Assembly (NCBI RefSeq): GCF_002291445.1
Contig: NZ_CP014137.1
Span: forward strand, 1,116,001-1,180,000
DNA length: 64,000 nt
Direction: 5' to 3'
Origin: Brenneria goodwinii
Lineage (GTDB): Bacteria; Pseudomonadota; Gammaproteobacteria; Enterobacterales; Enterobacteriaceae
Shown: piece by piece, positions 23,135-31,501 of the stretch
Layout of the letters: the number at the start of each line of letters is the position of its first letter
Position numbering within the stretch: the first letter of the stretch is position 1
Translations under genes and position numbers: made by a program
Notes under the pieces: model-generated
The model's input: the letters and a program-made list of their open reading frames with translations, nothing else
Told to the model about the DNA's origin: nothing
Databases searched by the model: none

Positions 23135-23458
23135 TCAAAGATTGCTGTTCAAGATCCCGTTGGTTTTATTGAAGATGTCATGTAACTTTCGAATAATTAC
23201 GTTGGATTTCTCTGCATCTTCATTGTAATCAATGGGAAGAACATTTGCCGTCATGGCTATATTATTCCGGTTTTGAATCAAACCAACCTCTACGTTGTCT
23301 TTTTTAAGCCACCACTGGATGTGATTGGATGGAGAATGCTCAAGTTTCCATCCATCGAGGAGTTCCTGAGTTTCACAATAGGCCAGAACATCAAAAATGT
23401 TCTTATCCGCATCGCAATCAATGTGTGCACAAATTAGGTCGTCAGTCCAATCACTCAT
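23135..23458 (-). CDS. Orphan gene on the opposite strand, unknown function
   Basis: 107 aa, acidic, with many Asp and Asn (MSDWTDDLICAHIDCDADKN, SNHIQWWLKKDNVEVGLIQN). It is transcribed against the late genes between the spanins and the packaging genes, a usual place for cargo, and is AT-richer than its neighbours. Its acidic small-protein look would suit an immunity or anti-host protein, but nothing identifies it. Confidence 0.65.
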   Translation of the reverse strand: MSDWTDDLICAHIDCDADKNIFDVLAYCETQELLDGWKLEHSPSNHIQWWLKKDNVEVGLIQNRNNIAMTANVLPIDYNEDAEKSNVIIRKLHDIFNKTNGILNSNL

Positions 23459-23531
23459 AATCAGTACCTCGTCATGTAAAGTTATTAGGCTTTATCGGCA
23501 ATAAACTTAAAAACTTAATAGAGAGACCATC

Positions 23532-23615
23532 ATGGCAAAACCGGACTGGGGCGAGCTTCAGCAACGGTTCCTGTCCGATCATGCCCAAACGACATTAATA
23601 GCAGGCATTCACTGA
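23532..23615 (+). pseudogene. Truncated terminase small-subunit relic
   Basis: 27 codons, MAKPDWGELQQRFLSDHAQT, matching the start of another TerS family (MAKPDWxxLxxxFLxDHAxTGVSP...). After the Thr it runs into unrelated sequence and stops. It is a scar of module exchange. The working TerS is the P27-type gene at 25466. Confidence 0.6.
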
Positions 23616-23892
23616 GTGCCTGTGATAATGCGGTTTATTCCCACATGTGAGGAAAACTTACTGATATATTGCATTACAGCGTTTCCGTATGTTTTAATTA
23701 CCTTAAAAGAATTCATACTCATGCCTAGTTGGGATGAGATTATGTACAGGCGTGTGCGGCTTCTTCCTTAGACTGATTTTCACGGCTTCTGTTGTTGGTA
23801 TTGATGAGAGCTTAACCTCGTTTGCAATATCGTTCTTACTTGCGGAAGTTATCAGTGTCGTTGCGGAGTTTACCGTTAAGGAGGGTTCAATT

Positions 23893-23988
23893 ATGGGTAA
23901 AATATTATTGAGCAATACTATCTCAGCTGTCAAAAACAGTCTGGATGTAAGCCGCAGTTTCAGGCTTAGCCTGCTGATGAGCTTGTGA
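23893..23988 (+). CDS. Possible 31-aa peptide with a strong ribosome site
   Basis: MGKILLSNTISAVKNSLDVS and on to SFRLSLLMSL. AAGGAGGG lies eight bases upstream of the ATG. The frame is open a further 53 codons upstream, with hydrophobic residues but no start site. It lies in a 500-bp cargo gap before a terminator. The only support is the ribosome site. Confidence 0.3.
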   Translation: MGKILLSNTISAVKNSLDVSRSFRLSLLMSL

Positions 23989-24020
23989 GACCCAAGCGAA
24001 AACAACACGATCTGATTGCG

Positions 24021-24040
24021 CCGCCCTCGGGCGGTTTTTT
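24021..24040 (+). terminator. Strong rho-independent terminator
   Basis: CCGCCC-TC-GGGCGG followed by TTTTTT. It closes the cargo segment after the lysis genes. Confidence 0.9.
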
Positions 24041-24113
24041 ATTGCCATCACCATGCCTATTTATGAGTGAACAGCGTAATGGCCTATACTCCTCCATATC
24101 AACAGGAGGAACC

Positions 24114-24368
24114 ATGTCACACAATCTAGGTGATTTATCACGTGAAGGACGCGACAAGGTTAACGTCGATATAGCAGCATCAGGCGTGGCGTATAAAGAG
24201 CGGATGAACATGCCGGTCATTGCTGAGCAGGTAGAACGCGAACAGCCTGAACATCTACGTGAGTATTTCCGTGAGCGTGTAGCGCACTACAGAGAAGTGA
24301 GCAAACAGTTCCCACGCGGCACTGATTCGGTCTATCAGCAGATGGCTGAGGTTAATGGTAAGAAGTAA
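24114..24368 (+). CDS. Phage protein of unknown function, 84 aa
   Basis: MSHNLGDLSREGRDKVNVDI, then VEREQPEHLREYFRERVAHY: charged and helical. AGGAGG lies four bases upstream of the ATG at 24114, which excludes the longer frame. It lies eight bases before the tRNA-like gene. Confidence 0.65.
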   Translation: MSHNLGDLSREGRDKVNVDIAASGVAYKERMNMPVIAEQVEREQPEHLREYFRERVAHYREVSKQFPRGTDSVYQQMAEVNGKK

Positions 24369-24376
24369 AAGATTAC

Positions 24377-24486
24377 AATCAGGTGCGCGAGATGGCTTAA
24401 ACGTGACACCGATAGAGCTGGCCCGAGGTTTCGGTAAAACTGTTAGAGGGTATGGCCCATGGGTTCGAATCCCATCCTGATTACCA
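24377..24486 (+). tRNA. Atypical 110-nt tRNA-like gene, anticodon uncertain
   Basis: The acceptor stem AATCAGG/CCTGATT pairs 7 of 7, followed by A and encoded CCA. Next come U8, a D arm (CGCG/CGTG with A14 and the loop GG) and a perfect T arm ATGGG-TTCGAAT-CCCAT. Between D and T arms there are 53 nt instead of the usual 22-40. One fold puts TAGAG in a weak anticodon loop (anticodon AGA, three paired bases). Further on are the hairpins CCGA-GGTT-TCGG and GGG-TATGG-CCC. It may be a tRNA with inserted sequence, a decayed tRNA, or a tRNA mimic. A terminator follows at once. Confidence 0.55.
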
Positions 24487-24491
24487 ACACT

Positions 24492-24518
24492 AGCCCTGGC
24501 ATCTGCCGGGGCTTTTTG
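24492..24518 (+). terminator. Terminator after the tRNA-like gene
   Basis: AGCCCTGGC-ATCT-GCCGGGGCT with one wobble pair, then TTTTT. Confidence 0.88.
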
Positions 24519-24550
24519 TTTCCAAAATCATTACGCCAAGGCATAAGCAT

Positions 24551-24751
24551 ATGAGTTATCAACGCTGCACCTATTGTGGCTCACAGCTTCACACTGTTGC
24601 CAACTGTCCCAAAACGTGGGCAGGTTCATCACGCCGCGCTAACCTCCGCTGTGGCTACTGTGGTGCACAGGGGCACACATCAAGCGCCTGTCCGCACAAT
24701 GCAAGCAGTGCCAATCGCAGGCGGTTGAATGATGATTTCTATTTGGATTGA
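24551..24751 (+). CDS. Double CCHC zinc-knuckle protein
   Basis: 66 aa with two C-x2-C-x4-H-x4-C knuckles, CTYCGSQLHTVANC (residues 6-19) and CGYCGAQGHTSSAC (residues 34-47), linked by an Arg-rich stretch. Such knuckles bind single-stranded nucleic acid. Similar small proteins lie just before packaging genes in many enterobacterial phages. Precise role unknown. Confidence 0.78.
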   Translation: MSYQRCTYCGSQLHTVANCPKTWAGSSRRANLRCGYCGAQGHTSSACPHNASSANRRRLNDDFYLD

Positions 24752-24762
24752 TTGGAGGACTC

Positions 24763-24996
24763 ATGCGATTAACTGTTCTTGATGATGATCCGGGGCAAAA
24801 GATAAGGATTGGAATAGATCGCTATCGCGTGTGGCTTGATGATAAAGAAGTGCGCCATTGCCTCACCGCAGATGATGATAAAGGTGAAGTTATTTCGATT
24901 GTGACTGATGAAAATGGCTGGATGGTTGCGGAGAACGGTGAAGTAAAACGGCGCACTCGGTACGGTCAAGTGAGGATCGAACCGTGGGAAAACTAA
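24763..24996 (+). CDS. Phage protein of unknown function, 77 aa
   Basis: MRLTVLDDDPGQKIRIGIDR, then YRVWLDDKEVRHCLTADDDK and GEVKRRTRYGQVRIE: a small beta-rich fold. Start at ATG 24763, with GGAGG four bases upstream. It overlaps the HNH gene by 13 bp. Confidence 0.7.
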   Translation: MRLTVLDDDPGQKIRIGIDRYRVWLDDKEVRHCLTADDDKGEVISIVTDENGWMVAENGEVKRRTRYGQVRIEPWEN

Positions 24997-25313
24997 AGCC
25001 ATACGGCAGCAAATGGCAGCGCTCACGCATTGAATTCCTACGCGCCAATCCACTATGTGTCATGTGCCAGCAGGCTGGCCGGTATGAGCCAGCTGTTGTC
25101 GTTGACCATATCAAACCGCATAGGATGCATGAGGCCATGACATCGGAAGAAATGGCAACAGCCCAGCGGTTGTTCTGGGACAGAAAGAACTGGCAAGGGT
25201 TATGCAATCCACACCACAACTCAACGAAGCAACGCATGGAGAAGAGCGGAAAGGCAGTAGGGTGCAATGAGGATGGACTACCGCTTGATCCGAATTCCCA
25301 TTGGTTCAAATGA
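24984..25313 (+). CDS. HNH endonuclease of the packaging module
   Basis: 109 aa, start GTG 24984 with GAGG eight bases upstream. Zinc/HNH core: PLCVMCQQAGRYEPA, VVDHIKPHRM, then NWQGLCNPHHNSTKQRME. HK97-like phages keep an HNH protein next to cos and terminase, where it assists cos cleavage. Position and order (HNH, gap, terS, terL) match. Confidence 0.92.
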   Translation: MGKLKPYGSKWQRSRIEFLRANPLCVMCQQAGRYEPAVVVDHIKPHRMHEAMTSEEMATAQRLFWDRKNWQGLCNPHHNSTKQRMEKSGKAVGCNEDGLPLDPNSHWFK

Positions 25314-25465
25314 GAATGACTATCAAATGATGGTAAATGAGAATTATTATCGACATCAAGAGGGGGAGGGCGGGTCGAAACTCAGAGTCTTTTGCCCTCA
25401 ATGACCGACCACCGTCCTTTTTGTGCACAACCGCGAAATGAAAAGTTTTTTTCTGGGAGGTTCCG
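25314..25465 (+). other. Probable cos region
   Basis: A 152-bp gap between HNH and terS. It holds a G-rich AGGGGGAGGGCGGGTCG followed by imperfect inverted GGTCG/CGACC elements near 25374-25410. HK97-type cos sites lie here and are G-rich. The nick sites cannot be set from sequence alone. Confidence 0.5.
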
Positions 25466-25930
25466 ATGGCAGGACGACGCCCGAAACCGACCCATCTTAA
25501 GGTGGTTACCGGCAATCCGGGTAAACGCAAACTGAACAATAAAGAACCACTGCCCGCTCGTGAAATCCCCAGCCCACCCTCACATCTTTCAGATTGGGGG
25601 AAAACAGCCTGGGGACGAGTAACTGTACTTCTTGATGGAATGGGGGTGCTAACGGTAGCGGATGTTTTTGCACTAGAACGTTTGTGTGACATCTACGCCG
25701 ACATTCTTCAACTGCGTAACACCATTGCTGACGAGGGGAGAACGTACACGGTTCAGACCGAGGGGGGATTTTTAATAAAAGCAAATCCCGCCGTCGCAAT
25801 GTTAGCTGATGCCGATCGCCGTTTTAAAAGTTACTTAGTTGAATTCGGCCTGACCCCAGCCGCCAGAACGAAGGTAAAAGTTGATGGTGGAGAAAAAGAA
25901 GAAGACCCGCTCAACCAGTTCTTCGGTTGA
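25466..25930 (+). CDS. terS: Terminase small subunit, P27 family
   Basis: 154 aa. AGRRPKPTHLKVVTGNPGKR is the hallmark of P27-type small terminases; then helices (VADVFALERLCDIYADILQL). It recognises cos and directs TerL. GGGAGG lies upstream. It overlaps terL by 47 bp. Confidence 0.92.
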   Translation: MAGRRPKPTHLKVVTGNPGKRKLNNKEPLPAREIPSPPSHLSDWGKTAWGRVTVLLDGMGVLTVADVFALERLCDIYADILQLRNTIADEGRTYTVQTEGGFLIKANPAVAMLADADRRFKSYLVEFGLTPAARTKVKVDGGEKEEDPLNQFFG

Positions 25931-27620
25931 TCTTGCAACTCAATACGCACTCGACGTCACATCGGGTAAAGAGATTGCAGGTCCAGATATTCGAAACTCC
26001 TGCAAACGCCATCTTAATGATCTGGAGTCCTGCCATGCGCGGGGGTTGAATTGGGATATCGAATCGGCTCAGCGTGCGATCGATTTCTTTGCAAAAGTTC
26101 TAAAACTGAACGGGGGGGAACACGAAGGACAGCCGTTCATTCTTTTGCCATGGCAGTGCTTCGTTGTCGGCTCTATTTTCGGTTGGAAAAATTCAGAAGG
26201 ATATCGCCGTTTCCGCATGGTGTATGTGGAGTCAGGAAAAGGTTCTGGAAAATCGCCATTGTCAGGAGGCGTAGGCCTTTATTGCCTGGTGGCAGATAGG
26301 GAACCACGCGCAGAAGTTTATGCAGCGGCAACGAAAAAAGACCAGGCAATGATCCTCTTTCGTGATGCCGTGGCGATGGTTGACCTGTCGCCCGCGTTGG
26401 CGCAGCGCATTCATAAGTCAGGCGGGGCGGGCAAGGAATGGAACCTTGCATTTCTGCAAACCGGCTCATTTTTCAGACCTATCAGCTCCGATGATGGTCA
26501 GTCCGGCCCACGCCCACACTGTGCATTGATAGACGAAGTACACGAACATAAAAGCAATCAAGTCGTGGAAATGATGCGTGCAGGCACGAAAGGCCGCAGG
26601 CAGGCATTGATTTTCATGATCACCAACAGTGGTCACGATAAAACCAGTGTCTGTTACGATTATCATGAGTACGGGCGCAAGGTTGCAGATGGTTCAATAG
26701 AAGATGACAGTTTCTTCTCGTTTATCTGTTCGCTCGATGAGGGTGAGGATCCGTTTCAAGATGAGTCATGTTGGAAAAAGGCCAATCCGTCCCTGGGACA
26801 TACGTTCGGTGAACGCTATTTGCGCGAACAAGTTACCCAGGCCCGCGGCATGCCAGCAAAAGAAAGCATTGTCCGCAGGCTAAATTTCTGCCAGTGGGTT
26901 GATGCTGATAATCCGTGGATGAGCAGTGATGTCTGGATGGGATGCGAGTCCGATTTTAGACTAGAAGATTTGCATGGAGAAGAGTGTTACGGCGGTCTGG
27001 ATCTGTCCGGGACGCGTGACCTTACTGCGCTGGCGCTTTATTTCCCCCGGTTAAAACGCCTGCTGGTGGAATTCTGGACGCCCAAAGACACCTTGTCTCA
27101 CCGGGCAAAAACAGATCGAGTTCCCTATGATGTTTGGGAAAAGGCCGGATACTTGCATACTACGCCCGGGAAGGCTGTGAAGTATGGTTTTGTGGCTGAA
27201 CGTATTGCAGAACTGGCTCTTCGTTTTGATATCCGGAAGATCGCCTTTGACCAGTACCGCATTAAGTACCTGGAGCCTGAACTGGAGGAGGCGGGCGTAA
27301 CCGTTCCGTTGGTTCAGCATGGTCAAGGATTTTATAAAGCGCAGGATTCAGGGTTATGGATGCCTCATTCGATCGAGATTTTCGAAGGGCTACTTGATGA
27401 TAAAGAGGTCATCATAAAAACTAATCCGTGCTTGCGCTGGAACGCGGCTTCGGCGGTTCTTGAGTCAGACCAGAAAAATAACCGAATTTTTGCCAAGAAA
27501 AAAAGCACGGGCCGTATTGATGGTGTTGTTGCCTCGGCGATGGCGATCGGCTGTGCAGAGCAGCCCGATGATGATGACGGCGATATCAACGACTTTTTCA
27601 GCGATCCAATCATAGTGTGA
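25884..27620 (+). CDS. terL: Terminase large subunit, HK97 type
   Basis: 578 aa. ATPase with Walker A-like VESGKGSGKSPLSGG (about residues 112-126) and Walker B HCALIDEVHEH, then a nuclease domain with Asp residues in GGLDLSGTRDLTAL and RIDGVVASAMAIG. It translocates and cuts concatemeric DNA at the portal. Start at ATG 25884, with GAAGG upstream. Confidence 0.95.
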   Translation: MVEKKKKTRSTSSSVDLATQYALDVTSGKEIAGPDIRNSCKRHLNDLESCHARGLNWDIESAQRAIDFFAKVLKLNGGEHEGQPFILLPWQCFVVGSIFGWKNSEGYRRFRMVYVESGKGSGKSPLSGGVGLYCLVADREPRAEVYAAATKKDQAMILFRDAVAMVDLSPALAQRIHKSGGAGKEWNLAFLQTGSFFRPISSDDGQSGPRPHCALIDEVHEHKSNQVVEMMRAGTKGRRQALIFMITNSGHDKTSVCYDYHEYGRKVADGSIEDDSFFSFICSLDEGEDPFQDESCWKKANPSLGHTFGERYLREQVTQARGMPAKESIVRRLNFCQWVDADNPWMSSDVWMGCESDFRLEDLHGEECYGGLDLSGTRDLTALALYFPRLKRLLVEFWTPKDTLSHRAKTDRVPYDVWEKAGYLHTTPGKAVKYGFVAERIAELALRFDIRKIAFDQYRIKYLEPELEEAGVTVPLVQHGQGFYKAQDSGLWMPHSIEIFEGLLDDKEVIIKTNPCLRWNAASAVLESDQKNNRIFAKKKSTGRIDGVVASAMAIGCAEQPDDDDGDINDFFSDPIIV

Positions 27621-27626
27621 GCCTCC

Positions 27627-28946
27627 ATGAATAAAGAGAAAAAGCCTGGCGTGGTGAAAAGCGCTATTAGCCGATGGCTTGGCATACCCATTGCTTTGAC
27701 GGATGGCGAATTCTGGTCGGCGTTTTATGGCGCGGAGTCAGCTGCAGGGAAAACGGTCACTGTAGATAAAGCACTGCAGTTATCGGCGGTCTGGTCATGC
27801 GTCCGCCTACTGTCGGAAACTATTGCTACGCTGCCGGTCGGTTTTTATGAACGGACAGCAGACGGGCGGCAGTCTGCCAACGATCATCCCTTGTATGAAC
27901 TGCTGCACAATCAGCCGAACGCCGATATGACGGCCGTAGAGTTCTGGGAAATGATTATGGCGGGGTTGCTACTGTGGGGAAATGCTTACGCAGAAATAGA
28001 TCGCACAGGGAAACGCATCACTGCACTCATTCCACTACGCCCCGAACGAATGAAGGTCGAATTGAGCAGCAATGGTGATCCGATCTACACCTACAGGGAT
28101 ATAACTGGTGGCAGGACTCGCAGGATAGACGAATGTGACTTGATGCACGTCCGGGCATTCAGTACGAATGGCATCGTCGGCCTGTCACCGGTGAGTTACG
28201 CACGGGAAACTCTGGGGTTATCTATGGCTACCAATGAGGCGAGCTCCAAGATATTTGCTAACGGTATGCGTCCCAGTGGGGTTCTTTCCATGGATCAAAT
28301 ATTGAAGAAAGAACAGCGCGATGAAGTGCGGGAAAGCCTGGTGAAACAATTCTCGGGCTCAATGAACACGGGGAAAATGATGGTGCTGGAGGCCGGAATG
28401 AAATTCCAACCCATCACCATGAACCCGGAAGATGCGCAGATGTTACAGAGCCGAGCATTCAACATTGAGGAAATCTGCCGCTGGTTTCGTGTTTGGCCCG
28501 GGCTCATCGGACACAACGCTGCAGGTCAAACGATGTGGGGCAGTGGTGTCGAGCAGATGCTCATCGGATTTCTTACGTTCTCATTGAGACCGTGGCTAAC
28601 GCGGATCGAACAATCTGTTCGCCGGAGTTTGCTCATACCTGGAGAGCGTAATCGTTATTTCGCGGAGTTTTCTATTGAAGGTTTATTACGTGCAGACAGC
28701 GCCGCGCGCGCAGCATTTTATTCAACTATGACGCAAAACGGCCTCATGACCAGAAACGAGGCTCGGGGAAAAGAAAATCTTCCACCTCACTCAAGTGGCG
28801 ATCAGTTGACCGTCCAGTCAAATCTTCTGCCGTTAGATCAACTGGGTAAAACCGGTGACAGCGAACAGGCAAAAAACGCCCTGCGTGAATGGCTGGGCAT
28901 CAAATCAGAGGAGAAACCGGAATGCACCGGAAACACGCAGCCTTAA
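27627..28946 (+). CDS. Portal protein, HK97 family
   Basis: 439 aa. VDKALQLSAVWSCVRLLSET, GNAYAEIDRTGKRITAL and SRAFNIEEICRWFRVWPGLI are typical HK97 portal segments. It forms the dodecameric DNA gate and docks TerL. It overlaps the protease gene by 25 bp. Confidence 0.95.
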   Translation: MNKEKKPGVVKSAISRWLGIPIALTDGEFWSAFYGAESAAGKTVTVDKALQLSAVWSCVRLLSETIATLPVGFYERTADGRQSANDHPLYELLHNQPNADMTAVEFWEMIMAGLLLWGNAYAEIDRTGKRITALIPLRPERMKVELSSNGDPIYTYRDITGGRTRRIDECDLMHVRAFSTNGIVGLSPVSYARETLGLSMATNEASSKIFANGMRPSGVLSMDQILKKEQRDEVRESLVKQFSGSMNTGKMMVLEAGMKFQPITMNPEDAQMLQSRAFNIEEICRWFRVWPGLIGHNAAGQTMWGSGVEQMLIGFLTFSLRPWLTRIEQSVRRSLLIPGERNRYFAEFSIEGLLRADSAARAAFYSTMTQNGLMTRNEARGKENLPPHSSGDQLTVQSNLLPLDQLGKTGDSEQAKNALREWLGIKSEEKPECTGNTQP

Positions 28947-29629
28947 AAATTAAGGCGTTCAATTTCGACATAAAGGCCGTCAATGATGACGGCCTTTTTT
29001 CTGGGTACGGATCGGTGTTTGACGTGGTGGATAGCTACGGTGAGGTTGTTGCGCCTGGCGCGTTTGTCGACAGTATCGCCGAGGCAAAAAATAAGGTCCG
29101 CACGTTTCCAGTCCTCTGGCAGCATCGCACCGCCGAACCCATCGGAAACTGGAACATCGACAGCCTGAAAGAAGATACGTATGGGCTTTTTGGTGAAGGT
29201 GAGTTGTGGATGGACGATGCGGCATATGCCAAAACCGCCTGGCGTGGCATGAAGTCACGAGCCATTACCGGGTTGTCCATCGGCTACTACGTTCGTGAAT
29301 CCAATTTTGACGAAAAAACCCGAATTCGAACGCTGACGAAGCTGGATTTAGTTGAAATCTCCATCGTAACAGTACCAGCCAATGATGAGGCCCGTATTGA
29401 CGTGATCAAGTCGAAATTGGCTCATGGCGGTTTACCTACATTACCCGAATTTGAGCAGCTCCTGCGTGAGGCAGGCTTCTCGAAAACACAGTCTGCGGTG
29501 ATCGCCAATCGCGGACTGTCGCACCTGCTTGACCGGAGTGAGTCCGGGGGCGAAGACGGCGAAACCAAAGCGGCTATCGCGGCCATGAGCCAGCGACTCA
29601 GCCAGTTTTCTCTCCCTAAAATCCTTTAA
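28922..29629 (+). CDS. Prohead protease, HK97 family
   Basis: 235 aa. NDDGLFSGYGSVFDVVDSYG at the start, catalytic His in VLWQHRTAEPIG and Ser in AITGLSIGYYVRES, as in the herpes-type S78 proteases. It trims the capsid delta domain. Start at ATG 28922, with GAGGAG upstream. Confidence 0.93.
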   Translation: MHRKHAALKIKAFNFDIKAVNDDGLFSGYGSVFDVVDSYGEVVAPGAFVDSIAEAKNKVRTFPVLWQHRTAEPIGNWNIDSLKEDTYGLFGEGELWMDDAAYAKTAWRGMKSRAITGLSIGYYVRESNFDEKTRIRTLTKLDLVEISIVTVPANDEARIDVIKSKLAHGGLPTLPEFEQLLREAGFSKTQSAVIANRGLSHLLDRSESGGEDGETKAAIAAMSQRLSQFSLPKIL

Positions 29630-29638
29630 GGAAAAATT

Positions 29639-30853
29639 ATGTACCAGAAGAAATCCGCGGAAGACCAGCCGCAAAATATCGGTGAAATCTCAGCGCAACT
29701 CAATCAGGTTATCGATCAGGTAAAGAGCTTTGGCGAGGATATTGCCAAAAAAATGCAGAATGGCGAAACAGTGACGCAAGAACTTAAAACTCGCACTGAC
29801 GAAAGCCTGACCCAAATGAGTGAGCTTAAAGAGCGCCTTACTGAACTGGAGCAAAAATCGGCGCGGCGCCAGAATGATCAGCCAGCGGAACAGAAATCAC
29901 TGGGACAACTGGTGGTGGAAAGCGAGGCATTCAAAGGCATGGACAGTTCTGCCCGTAAAAGCATCCGGGTGAAACTGGAACAGAAAGACATCATGAACGT
30001 GCCGGCGACGACGGGAATTGGTGTCAGTGCGACAAATAGTCTGGTGGTATCCGATCGTGTCCCGGGGATTGTTGCTCCGCCGGAACGTACTATGACCATT
30101 CGAAATCTGCTGATGCCAGGCACAACTGGCTCTAACAGCATTGAGTATGTTCAGGAGACTGGTTTTACCAATAATGCCGCCCCGACTGCCGAAGGTGTGA
30201 AAAAGCCCCAGTCCGATATCACCTTTGAACTGAAAACTGCGCCCGTACGAACCATCCCGCATTTTTTCAAAGCCTCCCGGCAGATTTTGGATGATGCACC
30301 TGCGCTGGCCAGTTACATCGATGGCCGCGCCCGTTACGGATTACGTTATGCAGAGGAATTGCAGTTACTCAGTGGTGACGGTACTGGCGCGAACATTCTG
30401 GGAATTTTGCCGCAGGCTGCGGAGTTCTCCCCGTCACTCACCCTGACGGGCGCTACGCCGATTGACCGTTTGAGACTGGCTATCCTCCAGTCGGTACTGG
30501 CGGAATATCCGTCTTCTGGGTTTGTTCTGAACCCGATCGACTGGGCGGGTATCGAGCTGACGAAAGATGGCGAAGGTCGTTACATTATCGCTCAGCCGGT
30601 AAACGGCAGTGTTGCCCGTCTGTGGGGCTTACCGGTAGTAGAAACTCAGGCGATTGTTCAGAATACGTTCCTGACTGGCGCGTTTAATCTGGCGGCCCAG
30701 ATCTATGATCGGCAGGAGATTGAAGTATTGCTGTCCACGGAGAACGAAGACGACTTTGTGAAAAACATGGTCACCATTCGTGCTGAAGAGCGCCTGGCGC
30801 TGGCCGTTTACCGCCCGGAAGCGTTTGTTACCGGTACGGTGACGGCACCGTAA
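29639..30853 (+). CDS. Major capsid protein, HK97 fold
   Basis: 404 aa. Residues 1-100 form a charged coiled-coil scaffold (delta) domain that the protease should remove. The HK97 fold then begins (VPGIVAPPERTMTIRNLLMP, FELKTAPVRTIPHFFKASRQ, LNPIDWAGIEL). A hairpin terminator follows at 30867. Confidence 0.95.
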   Translation: MYQKKSAEDQPQNIGEISAQLNQVIDQVKSFGEDIAKKMQNGETVTQELKTRTDESLTQMSELKERLTELEQKSARRQNDQPAEQKSLGQLVVESEAFKGMDSSARKSIRVKLEQKDIMNVPATTGIGVSATNSLVVSDRVPGIVAPPERTMTIRNLLMPGTTGSNSIEYVQETGFTNNAAPTAEGVKKPQSDITFELKTAPVRTIPHFFKASRQILDDAPALASYIDGRARYGLRYAEELQLLSGDGTGANILGILPQAAEFSPSLTLTGATPIDRLRLAILQSVLAEYPSSGFVLNPIDWAGIELTKDGEGRYIIAQPVNGSVARLWGLPVVETQAIVQNTFLTGAFNLAAQIYDRQEIEVLLSTENEDDFVKNMVTIRAEERLALAVYRPEAFVTGTVTAP

Positions 30854-30866
30854 TTGATTTGCATCA

Positions 30867-30890
30867 GGGCCGCTCACGCGGCTCTTTCTT
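30867..30890 (+). terminator. Hairpin after the capsid gene
   Basis: GGGCCGC-TCAC-GCGGCTC, then TTTCTTTT. It probably reduces readthrough from capsid into the connector genes. Confidence 0.75.
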
Positions 30891-30902
30891 TTGGAGAATC
30901 GC

Positions 30903-31160
30903 ATGAGCAGAGCGACAAAAAAAAGTGTGGGTGATGAGGCCAATGCCACTGCAGGTGATACAGCCCAGATTTCAGGAGGGGACGTTTCTGTCCAGCCACT
31001 ACGCCGGTTCATGGACGGGGATGTGTTTCGCACTCCGCATGATGAACCATTTACGGTGTCACGCCTGCGGGCGGCAGATTTACGCGCGAATGGGTTGGTT
31101 GCCATCGTAAGCGATATTCCATCAAACAAAATGTCCCAGCAGCCTGAAACGAAGGGGTGA
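30903..31160 (+). CDS. Small protein between capsid and connector genes
   Basis: 85 aa. Ser/Thr/Ala-rich N-terminus (MSRATKKSVGDEANATAGDT), then VQPLRRFMDGDVFRTPHDEP and LRAADLRANGLVAIV. GGAG lies eight bases upstream of the ATG at 30903. Similar small genes often sit here; function unknown. Confidence 0.7.
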   Translation: MSRATKKSVGDEANATAGDTAQISGGDVSVQPLRRFMDGDVFRTPHDEPFTVSRLRAADLRANGLVAIVSDIPSNKMSQQPETKG

Positions 31161-31162
31161 GT

Positions 31163-31495
31163 ATGTCCGCCGTGTCCATTGAAACAGCGATGCATCATCT
31201 GCGGCTGGAGGATGACACAGAACTGGATTTGGTTAAGGGCTATCTGGATGGGGCGGAGGATTTGGCAATGCAGTACCTGAATCGGCGATTCTATCACGAT
31301 CGGGAAGCGCTGACCTCCGCTGAAGAGAATGGAACGGCTGGCGATCGTCCTATTGTTATTACCCCATCCATTCAGATTGGCGTGTTACTGATACTCACAA
31401 ACATCAATGAGAATCGTGGTGACTTGCCTGGTGAGGGGATACCTGCTGCTGCCGTCCGTTTTCTTGAGCCATACCGAATCAACATGGGGGTATAG
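31163..31495 (+). CDS. Head-tail connector, HK97 gp6-like
   Basis: 110 aa. TAMHHLRLED-like start (ETAMHHLRLEDDTELDLVKG), DLAMQYLNRRFYHD and PSIQIGVLLILTNINENRGD match the gp6 adaptor family that forms the ring under the portal. Start at ATG 31163, with AGGGG upstream. Confidence 0.9.
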   Translation: MSAVSIETAMHHLRLEDDTELDLVKGYLDGAEDLAMQYLNRRFYHDREALTSAEENGTAGDRPIVITPSIQIGVLLILTNINENRGDLPGEGIPAAAVRFLEPYRINMGV

Positions 31496-31501
31496 GTTGT
31501 C

